From Guillardia theta CCMP2712 (Eukaryota > Cryptophyceae > Pyrenomonadales > Geminigeraceae): a stretch of DNA of 64,000 nucleotides. Of the stretch, positions 29,801 to 37,924 are shown one piece after another (the first letter of the stretch is position 1; each line of letters opens with the position of its first letter). The notes under the pieces are model-generated. The model had not been told where the DNA came from. It ran no database searches and saw only the letters and a program-made list of their open reading frames with translations. The stretch spans positions 770,251-834,250 of the forward strand of contig NW_005434659.1 of assembly GCF_000315625.1 (NCBI RefSeq), read 5' to 3'. The position numbers and the translations under genes were made by a program.

Positions 29801-31510
29801 TTGTGAGAGAAGAGGCAGCTGGCCCGAAAGTTCGAGAAGACTTCTCCCTGCAGCGATATGTTTACATCCTGATTGGCTGATGCGTTTTTTCTCAAGATGC
29901 AGAAGAACTGATGGTGGCGCAAGTTGTTGAATCCGATTCCATACAACCACAACTGGACTGATTGCATGCTAGAAGCATACAGCATCCTCGGTGAGACTTC
30001 ATAGATTGTGAGATTCTGCGTTGACAACACTCCATCAATCTGCATGCAACTCCCCTCACATCACAACACTCTATCACCTGGAAGTCACTCCTCACCACCG
30101 AGTGAGAATCTCCTCCTGCGCTCCATGTCGCGTTCGCCGCGTACAGATTGAGCACCAGCTGAGGGGTTGTTACGAAGTCGACCTTCGCCGCATGCCCGAG
30201 GCCCAGCTGGTCGTTGGAGTTCAACCCGAAAGACCAGACTGAGAGGTTGTCAAGGAAGGCCGTGATGAGTGAGCACATTACCGTTCCCATCGTCGGTGAT
30301 TGCGATGGTGTGGTGGCTGCCGGCTGAGATGTGCTGGACCCTTGTTGTCGGAAGAGGATAGCGCGATCCGAGGCAAACATACTCACGAATGCTATCTGTC
30401 ATCATCATTACACACAATTGACTATTGTTATGCAGTCTCGCCTTGCAGCATGGACGAGTCTGTCGTGTCACAGACCACCTGCGGTTCAAACTGCACATGT
30501 GTGAAGGTATTTCTCTGCTTCTGATCGCCAAGGCCGAGTTGTCCAGCAGAGTTTGATCCCGTGACAAAGACATCACCTGAGATGTTCAACAGTACGGTAT
30601 GATGCAGGCCACATGCGATTGCAACAACATTAGGGACTTGGCTGACCAGAGTAGGTGAAGGAACAGGGTCGTAGTGTCCAAGCCCCAGCTGCCCAAAATC
30701 GTTTCGTCCCTGAGCAAAGACATTTCCATGAGCATCTAAGACAACTATGAACTGTGTGCCGAGGGAAACAGCAACGATGAAATGCTTCTCAAGGGTCTTG
30801 ATAAAAGTCGGTACTCTAAAGACCCCCCTCGAAGCAGAGCCCAGTTCCTCCGAATCCAAACCCATCTGACCGTACGTATTCTCACCCCACATGTAAAGTT
30901 TGCCATTCCCTAGCACTGCAGCAGAGTTTTGCAGGCTTGTCTGCAAATCTACCACAAGCGAGTCTGAGAAATCAGCGATCTGTTCAAAACCATCTCGGTT
31001 CTCAATGTCACCAGTGCCAAGTTGCCCGAATCGATTTTCCCCTTGCGCGAAGATGATGCCCCGGTCTGTGCTCACAAGCAGGTGATTTGACCCAGCAGCT
31101 ACATGGGCAATGACATTTGAATACATAGAAGACAGCAAGGTCGGATTGGGTACATCGATCGTCGTTGCTGCACTTGCATGATACGAATTGTACGAACCAT
31201 CGCCTGGAACAGTTAGATCGTGCAGCCAGCTAGATCCCCAGAAGTATACTTTTCCTTCAGACGTGAGCGCAGCACTTCGATACCCAGCAGCAAATGCTCT
31301 GACGGCATTGAATGGACCCTTGGGGCATGCTACTGGGACAGTTGTCGGCTGATAAGTCCCCAAGCCCAGCTCTCCATGTGAGTTGCTACCTACCGAGAAA
31401 ACTTGGGCCAGAGCTTTTGACTTGACGTCAGTCTGGGAGAGCAAGGGCTGCGCATGTACGAGCAGTAAGAGCGAGGCGGAGCACAGCGTCCTGCTACAAC
31501 CCGATTTCAT
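20863..31510 (-). CDS. giant membrane protein: RCC1 repeats + about ten IPT/TIG domains + OSCA/TMEM63-like channel
   Basis: The start at ATG 31510 has a signal peptide (TLCSASLLLLVHAQPLLS) followed by RCC1 repeats (VFSVGSNSHGELGLG, IFAQGENRFGQLGTG, LYMWGENTYGQMGLD, VFAQGRNDFGQLGLG, VFVTGSNSAGQLGLG; more near 30200). From about 30000 to 23900 come IPT/TIG domains with the GPxxGGTxVTIxGxGF pattern (GSVEGGTTVTVIGFGF, GPLVGGTTITIFGADF, GPTVGGTAVTIFGKGL, GPAEGGSTVTISGKGF and others), plus a Reelin-like insert near 25500-26100. After VVVPIVLGGIVVLLIGLREW (about 23730) come membrane spans, a cytosolic RRM-like loop (YSIIVDNVPQDATDKQEW ... AVVVFVTFESEI ... LKVHRAPDP, DVILWENL), and the pore-type spans (FAQFVNTALISLIVNADI, LNITFVIFMYASGMPILYFF). 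The tail is acidic (SETSDDEDDEDDG). Splice phases fit at several junctions checked. That this is one gene is inferred from continuous frames and the lack of an intervening start or promoter. Confidence 0.7.
25195..25430. repeat. (GGA)n and (GAATGA)n microsatellites inside an intron of the channel gene
   Basis: GGAGGA/GCAGGA triplet runs at about 25200-25290 are followed by about 11 copies of GAATGA at 25341-25407. They lie between exons reading NWAIDNFQIISK and GGIMSDSRAVCR on the - strand, so they are intronic. Translation would give His-Ser repeats. Confidence 0.85.
27358..27445. repeat. (ATC)n-type repeat in an intron of the channel gene
   Basis: ATC/GTC triplets with a 21-bp higher-order unit (CATAATCGTCTTCATCATAAT). 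On the gene strand it falls between exons ending LTCRTPQ and starting TDTSIIVIVSISFNDQNF, so it is intronic; read through, it would encode an Asp-rich tract. Confidence 0.75.
27680..27790. repeat. (ATC)n/(AAC)n repeat in an intron splitting one IPT/TIG domain
   Basis: CATCAT and AACAAT runs lie between exons reading GPVAGNTSITISG and GSSFFSQSRQTFCRFAP. Removing the intron (GTATTTGCG ... GTTGCAG) restores a standard TIG strand order in phase 1. Confidence 0.75.
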
Positions 31511-32589
31511 CTTGCCATTGCCGGGGGGGTTGATAGATGATGTAACGGTTTGAAACGATTAGTCAAGCTGGTTGGGAGGCGTGGCTTTTCATTTTCAAAC
31601 ACATATAAAATCATAAGTTTTATAGTTTAAAAACAGTAATAATTTGTAAGTTCCAGAAAGAACCACCCTTCTTGAGTACCCCACCCTTCTTGAGCACTCC
31701 AAATTTGCTGTCCCCTCTCCTCAGTCTGTAGGAGCCTCTTGTAGGGCTCGCATGTTCTAATGTTTCTCATAGGAAATAATGAGATAGGTATCATCCATCA
31801 GCACATGCATGTGAGTTTCATGGTACCCCACCCACCAAAAGATGATCCTTCAGTCTTTATACCACTACTGTCCACCAAAACTACGGGTCCGTAATCACAT
31901 GAGGGCACCATATAGGGGGTGGGGACGTTACAAGGGGACAAGAAAAGGGGAAGGCTGGGGTGAGGGTGGGTGATAACTTATCCTAGGGGGTAGGGGTTCA
32001 AAACTCATTTCATGCCTTCCTCATTTGTATGGGGTACTTTACCTGCCCCTTAGGGGTGGGGGTACTGCCGAAGTCGTCGATCCCCAGGGGGTACGGGTAG
32101 CACCACAGAAACAGTACTGGAGTGCATGGGAAGGGGGGGCAAAGGATGAGATGCACGATGACATGAGAGCACCTGGAAGGAAAAAGAAGAATCGTGTAGC
32201 ATGCAACACTAGAAGGGAAGAATCCAAGCGAAACGAACTTGAACAAACTTGAGCAGTGGTGAGAGTCTGTGAGCCAAAGAGCCTGATCTTTCTCTATAAT
32301 TGGCTTCGAATCACTTTGATTTTGTTTCGACTTACAAGTTGCAAGTGCGTGCGCAATCCAATTTTTATAATACTTTGATTTAGCTCGGAGGGACGTAGAG
32401 ATATAGGAAGAGTCATCGAACGATGTGAAGGTTGTTGGAGGAAGAGCATGGGGGGGTTTCAGTCTGGGCATTTGCAGAGACGTGTTTGAGATGATACCAT
32501 TCAGTTTGACTTGATATCTGCGTCCAAGATGGCGTAAACTCCAAATTGGTATGACCTTATTTCATTTTCCAGTCGAAGTTTCTCCGAAA
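31511..32589. other. spacer between divergent genes, containing repeat copy A
   Basis: This is the promoter region for the channel gene (-) and the small Cys-rich gene (+). It contains G-rich runs and CACCCTTCTTGAG direct repeats near 31664-31694. Open frames here (for example 32010-32471, -) have no domain and overlap the duplicated segment. Confidence 0.4.
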
Positions 32590-33000
32590 ATGTCGCCACA
32601 ACCGCCCCCTCCAGCGTATAATCCGCATGTCCCCATGGCTCATCCTATGGGTGGACCTGATCCTTACGTAAGGACTCTTTGTTATCAATCTTGTTTCAAA
32701 TCTGCAGAAACATGCTTTGTTCATCCTCACTTTAAGCCACAGGTCCCGATGGCGCAACCTGTGTATTCGAACCACATGTCACAACAAGTTGTGATAGAAG
32801 AAGAATACTGCGGCCCAGTAACTTGTGCAGCTGGCTTGCTGTGTGTTTTTTGTATCGGCCCTCTTGGTGTCCTCGTTGCTTGTTGTCCGTGCGACAGACG
32901 AACGGTTGTTGTGCAAGGATGATCAAGAATACAGTGATATTTTTCTGTGTGTGTGCCTTATTCGAGCAATGCGTGCACCTTGAAGCTTACTGCTGATTAT
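31701..33000 (+). repeat. segmental duplication, copy A
   Basis: Starts AAATTTGCTGTCCCCTCTCC and shares long blocks with 34316-35260, for example CTCATAGGAAATAATGAGAT, CTTATCCTAGGGGGTAGGGG and GAATCGTGTAGCATGCAACA, then the whole small gene. The copies differ by substitutions and by insertions and deletions of up to about 150 bp. Confidence 0.85.
32590..32922 (+). CDS. small Pro-rich, Cys-rich membrane protein, copy A
   Basis: Exons 32590-32667 (26 codons) and 32743-32922 join in phase through a 75-bp intron to give 85 residues. The N-terminus is Pro/Tyr-rich (MSPQPPPPAYNPHVPMAHPM), the middle is polar, and the C-terminus is a Cys-rich hydrophobic segment (YCGPVTCAAGLLCVFCIGP, then LGVLVACCPCDRR). 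This layout is shared by small tail-anchored, probably palmitoylated proteins in many eukaryotes, loosely like BRI3 or Cys-rich membrane-module proteins. The molecular role is unknown. A second copy lies 2.3 kb downstream. Confidence 0.7.
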   Translation: MSPQPPPPAYNPHVPMAHPMGGPDPYVRTLCYQSCFKSAETCFVHPHFKPQVPMAQPVYSNHMSQQVVIEEEYCGPVTCAAGLLCVFCIGPLGVLVACCPCDRRTVVVQG

Positions 33001-34315
33001 TTATGTACCATTAAATTTTTCTTTCTGGCAATGGAGGGTGATCCGACATATTTGAGGTACGAAGGGTTTTAAGCTTTCTGGGTTGTTATTAGAATTAGCT
33101 TTGTGCAATCACACTAAAATTTCTTCCTACGCATTGAAATTTCTCAAGATGAATAAGCATATAACGAATGCTCAAAGCTCCTTCGCTGGATCACAGAGAA
33201 GGGTGAAGAGAAGATATATGAATTCTTTTTGGGAAGCAACAATAACACAATATCGGTTCGTGACACAAGAAAAGGGAAAGACAAAACCAACTCAAGGGAG
33301 CTGTAGACCATCCTTTCATATCGACGGGAACCACCACGGGTGTAGAGGTATAGATCTGTTGCATGCTCCTGACCTTGAGGTTCAGCCAACCGGTGCCCAA
33401 CAGTAGGTTTGTGCTTGTCTGAAGCCGTTAGAGCCTTCGTTGTCTTTTTTGGCTGCGAAAGAAGAAGATATCACCACCGCAACTCTTGTTGCTCACACAC
33501 TCGTGCTCAATAATATGCCTTCCTGCGAAGGCTTGAGCTCATCTCCGCAGAGCTCTGATAATTGTGTGCGGAACGTTCATGATTCATGCGAAGCTTTCAG
33601 TTTGAAGCTCAAATGTACAGAGCTATGGGATCTAATTGTTGTATCCATGAGGATCCGGAACCACGGATACTCGTCGGATACTCTGCCGGATATTCCCTAT
33701 ATAGGCGGACGCATTCTCGTGCGGACGGCCTCCTGAATTACCCCCACTCGCATGCACAGTGAGTGTGGTGGTTGTGCGTAGTTTACCTCCCAGTCTGTGT
33801 TGTGTATACAACACTAATAAAGTATTGAGCTTGCATGGTCTTTCAGTCCTCCTTGCACAAGAAAGCAAATAATTCATCAGATCACGTATGTATGCACTTC
33901 ATGACTGTATTGTCTTTCCATTGGTGCACTTCGTACTGGCTTCATGACTCTGCTGTCTCTCTTGCTTCAGGACTGAGCTGCACTATCGCTTCATCACAGT
34001 TGCCATGGTGCTTCGTAACTGTACTGTCCCTTCGTCAGCGTGCTCATGTGTAGGCGAAGTATAAGCTTGAAACATAGTCAGTGCAGGCAAAGTACATTCG
34101 TCCACTTTGCCTTTGTACGTTCTGTTCTGTCTTCTGTCTGACTCAACGAAGATCTCCCGGTGGCATTCTGGTCCTTCTCGTGTCGAGTTCTCCCATTGTA
34201 CAAGTTTCCTCGGGATTCAACCACATGCATCATATGATGGTACATCAGTTGCCAACTGCATGCCTCACATAGCGGCTAGTCAAAGTGTTAACTTCACATG
34301 TTGCCTCTTCCCTCT
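33001..34315. other. spacer between the two repeat copies, no gene supported
   Basis: Several short open frames occur (for example 33440-33736) but none shows a domain, signal peptide or splice partner. CTTCATGACTGTATTGTC-like motifs recur here (33898-34030) and again near 35440. Confidence 0.45.
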
Positions 34316-35260
34316 AAATTTGCTGTCCCCTCTCCCCGGTCTGTAGGAGTCCCTTGTAGTGCTCGCATGTTCTAATGTTTCTCATAGGAAATAATGAGAT
34401 AGGTATCATCCATCAGCACATGCATGTGAGTTTCATGGTACCCCACCCACCTACCCACCCAAACACACACACACACACACGCTCCGACAGCGAAATCACG
34501 AAAATGACGGCGCAATACAGGGGTGGGGACGTGAGAAGAGGAGTAAGAAAGGTAACTTATCCTAGGGGGTAGGGGTTCAAAACTCATTTCATGCCTTCCT
34601 CATTTGTATGGGGTACTTTACTGTCCCCTGCGAAGGATGAGATGCAAGATGACATGAGAGTGCCTGGAAGGAAAAAGAAGAATCGTGTAGCATGCAACAC
34701 TAGAAGAGAAGAATCCAAGCGAAACGAACTTGAACAAACTTGAGCAGTGGTGAGAGTCTGTGAGCCAAAGAGCCTGATTTATATGTATCATTGGCTTCGA
34801 AACATTTCGATTTTGTTTCGACTTACAAGTTGCAAGAACGATGCGAAGGTTGTTGGTGACCTAATTTCATTTTCCAGTCGCAGTCTTCAACGAAAATGTC
34901 GTCACAACCATCTCCCGATGTCAGATCTCCTTGAAATCTGCAGAAGCATGCTTTGTGTTCATCCTCACCTTAAGCCACAGGTCCCGATGGCGCAACCAGG
35001 GTATTCGAACCACATGTCACAACAAGTTGTGGTAGAAGAGCATTATTGCGGCCCAGTAACTTGGGCAGCTGGCATTCTCTGCGTTTTTTGTGTCGGCCCT
35101 CTTGGTGTCCTCGTTGCTTGTTGTCCGTGCGACAAGCGAATGGTTGTTCCTACAACCGTTGTTGTGCAAAAATAATCAAGATGATAGTAGTGGTCGTTTG
35201 AACCTTATTCGAGCAATGCTTGCACCTGGTCGTAGCTTTGACTTCTGCTGAATTTGGGAT
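34316..35260 (+). repeat. segmental duplication, copy B
   Basis: Matches copy A (31701-33000) in the same orientation and order but is shorter. It carries a (CA)n run at about 34464-34480 not present in copy A, and a deletion of about 70 bp across the first exon of the small gene. Confidence 0.85.
34896..35175 (+). CDS. small Pro-rich, Cys-rich membrane protein, copy B (rebuilt first exon)
   Basis: Relative to copy A, about 70 bp covering most of exon 1 and its splice donor are missing. Straight reading from ATG 34896 stops after 12 codons. However, a GT at 34920-34921 can pair with the conserved acceptor at 34979-34980. Exons 34896-34919 and 34981-35175 then join in phase to give MSSQPSPD|VPMAQPGYSN and 72 residues in all. 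The Cys-rich tail is well kept (YCGPVTWAAGILCVFCVGP, CCPCDKR), with mostly conservative changes, which argues for continued selection. It may still be a young pseudogene if the new donor (GTCAGA) is not used. Confidence 0.5.
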
Positions 35261-35640
35261 CTAAAGTAGGATTCGAAGTACGTTCTCGAGTATATACTTT
35301 TCCTTCACTTTATTGCAATCTGTTTGGTGCCTGAACAATATTCCGAACCACAATTACATTCCATGATGGCAGGGTACCAGCCAAGGCCCCTGCAGTGCAT
35401 GTTCTGAATACTTATGTACTCACTTCGTACTCACTTCATGACTGTATTATCCGACAATAGTGACTCGCTTCATTCACTTTGTACTCGCTTCATTCAAAGT
35501 ACTCGCTTCATTCACTTTGTACACCGACTCGGATATGTCCGATCACTGCCAGTGAGTGCTGGAGTCAAAAAACAAGAGCCCCTTGTGCGGAGATGCAAAA
35601 ACAAAGTCTTTCCTATTTCGGAAAGGACCACCCGAGGGGT

Positions 35641-35712
35641 CGCCGCGTCTGGGAATTGAACCCAGGTCTCCCGCGTGACAGGCGGGGATACTGACCACTA
35701 TACTAACACGGC
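35641..35712 (-). tRNA. tRNA-Asp (GTC)
   Basis: On the - strand the 72-nt sequence folds as a cloverleaf. The acceptor stem GCCGTGT pairs with ACGCGGC (one T-G pair), the D arm contains TAGTATAGTGGTCAGTA, and the anticodon arm CCGCCTGTCACGCGG carries GTC. The T arm is CTGGG-TTCAATT-CCCAG, followed by discriminator G. It has no intron. The B box GGTTCAATTCC is intact. A T-run on the - strand about 30 bases downstream could be the Pol III terminator. Confidence 0.95.
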
Positions 35713-36503
35713 AGTCAGAAGCACCTTGTTCGGTGCTCGCCTTGGGTAACTAGCCAGAAATTTGATTGATATAGAATTGTAATGGGGGAATGGTGGGGTA
35801 GTGCAGAGTCAAAATGAGGGTAGTATTCTTTACGAACGAAATGGACGAAAGGGGTGGGGTGGAGGGTGATAATAAAGGGGTGGTCGGGACCAGAATTCAA
35901 TGTGCATTTGAGGGGTTCTTTTCTGCTGTCACCTGTAATTGGTGGGTACAATGAGCTAGATGCAAGATAGGTAGGGTGGCAGTGGAGAGAGACAATGAGG
36001 CCGGCGGTGTCGCACAATGAGGGAGGGAACAGAAACATGGCGGCCGGCCCCTCCTCCTCCCTCCTCTCTACTGCTCTTGCTTCCCCATTCTCCATGCTTT
36101 CTCTCCCCTGCACCGGCCTAACACTCTCTTCTCCTCTACCTTATCAACAATTCCCACATCATCATTCTGCTGTGCTGTGAATCAGAATACCTCATGTCGG
36201 CCCCTCTTCCGATCCACTCCTTCCCCTTGCCTCTATTCCGTTCTGTTGAAAACTCGGTATTGTGTCTGTTGTTGTAAGTTCAAGTGTCAATTCGTTCATG
36301 TACATGAATTCATCATGTGTTGCTGCTCGTACATTTCTGATGTATGTTGTTCCGACAATCGGATAAACGAGTCTGAACATTGGTTTTTACATGTCTGGTG
36401 ACTGCTCTGATTCTCTATTCAGGGACTGCTCTGCTGAATGTGAAACCCAAGACCTCGTCATTTAGTGCAAATTTGTCCTGCGATCAGCAATAAGCGTTTC
36501 AGA
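35713..36503. other. spacer, no gene supported
   Basis: Short frames on both strands (for example 35715-36113, -) lack domains. The region is the upstream flank of the eL38 gene. Confidence 0.4.
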
Positions 36504-37195
36504 ATGGGGAACTTTTCAGGTACCTGATCCGCTGGGTTTTTATTCTGTTTGTAGCTTTAGTGTATTCACAACCTTGTACTGATTGGTAGTTTTTCCTTTG
36601 CCGACGTTCGATTTGATCTGCATGGACCAATGATTAATTTGTTTGCAGTCAAAATCCTCTCGGTGTTGCTCTTAGATTTATTGATTGCAAGATTTTGTTA
36701 CGGGATGAAGACAGGAAGCTTCTGCGGTGTGCTTGTCTTTGTTGTCGTAAAGACAGCCTTCATGTAACACGAACGTGCAGGCGAGGCTGAAAAGCGCAAT
36801 AAGCTGTGCACCAGGGCGCAGGCGATTGCTGGTGAGCCTCTTCGACTGAGGGGAGGAGGATCGCTTCAGATCTATGAGATCAAGGTGAGGACATGCGTTG
36901 TATCATCCACTTTATTCTTGTTCTGATGCGCTTTATTCTTGTTCTGATGTGCTTGCCAGGATTTCTTGACAATCACGCGAAGAAAGGATGCGCGGCTGGT
37001 GACCATTAAGAAGCCAAGAGGAGGGTGAGCGGGAGAAGTTGTTGATACACCTCCAGCCCTCATGGAACATGCTTTGACAGACGTGCTGGACCAACAAAGT
37101 TCAAAGTTCGATGTAGCAGGTTTCGTTACACGTACGTGGTGGCGGACAGCAACAAGGTGACGTTGAGACGAGCATGTCGGGGTGGAGGCCAGTGA
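36504..37195 (+). CDS. RPL38: ribosomal protein eL38 (L38e) with N-terminal extension
   Basis: Exons 36504-36519, 36781-36884, 36960-37024 and 37081-37195 (TGA) join in phase to give 99 residues. The eL38 part is clear: QIYEIKDFLTITRRKDARLV, TIKKPRGG, then TKFKVRCSRFRYTYVV, ending VTLRRACRGGGQ. It is a 60S subunit protein. Typical eL38 has about 70-78 residues and starts near the MPKQI that precedes EIKDFL. Here about 29 extra residues come first and end GEPLRLRGGGSLQIYEIK. The LRLRGGG string matches the C-terminal tail of ubiquitin. A GTGAGC...TTCAG segment just before QIYEIK looks like an intron, but removing it breaks the frame, so the extension appears to be read. The first exon (MGNFS plus one base) is inferred from splice sites only. 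Confidence 0.8.
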
Positions 37196-37924
37196 TGTGA
37201 GTGACAGGCAAGCAAGTTGAAACTTTCCCTTCCACCATCCTTGAAGATCAAAGAGGTGAGACGACGTGTCCTCGACTCGACGATGAAAAAAACTTGTCAG
37301 ATATCGGGAGGACGACAAAGAGCTGCCAATCGCCCATACGGATAGAAGGAGATTACCAGGGTGAGATGTATGTCAGACTGAGGATCGAGACCGTAGGGGG
37401 GCGGAGGGCAAGCAGCAGCAAGGGTAAAGAAGAGCAAGGAAGAGCAGAGCAAGTGCAGTATGGTGAACAATCTATAAGAACTTTGGATACTTGTCTTGTG
37501 AGGAGAAGCAAAATCGAGTCTCACTTCCTGTCTGCGTTATTTTCAAAATGCCGCTCATATCCAAAACGCCACTCGTTGTCCAACAGAGCGATGCTTTCTC
37601 ACTGTCCGAAACCATGTCGAGAAGACAAATCACATTTTCTCTCGCCATTTTCGATTGTTATGCATCAAAAAACATTGTTACCTTACTCCCAATCATTTCG
37701 AGAACTTGAAGACTTTTTTCTAGTTCTCAACGCCATGATGCTATTGACTTTACATGAACATGAACATAGAAAAGTACAACATAGAAAAATAGTTCAATGG
37801 CGAGTCTCGGCGGAGATGGACCACCATCATACTTGTCGAAGTCACTCGGCAGGATACCAGATCTGCGATGATGAGAGAAGTAGGATGCAGAACTCCAAAG
37901 ATCGTCTAAGAGCTGCTCGAGTTG
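37196..37924. other. spacer with an 870-nt open frame of doubtful reality
   Basis: A + strand open frame (37201-38070) starts 6 bases after the eL38 stop and runs antisense into the 3' end of the BBS-type gene. It has no domain, no signal and irregular composition, so I leave it as unproven. Confidence 0.3.

Noticed and set aside
36504-36830. Full ubiquitin domain upstream of eL38
   Set aside because: Only the LRLRGGG tail is seen; no MQIFVKTL-like strand or other ubiquitin core motif is found in any frame upstream.
36835-36870. Intron GTGAGC...TTCAG just before QIYEIK in the eL38 gene
   Set aside because: Removing it puts a stop (GAT CTA TGA) directly after the junction, whereas reading through keeps the frame into eL38.
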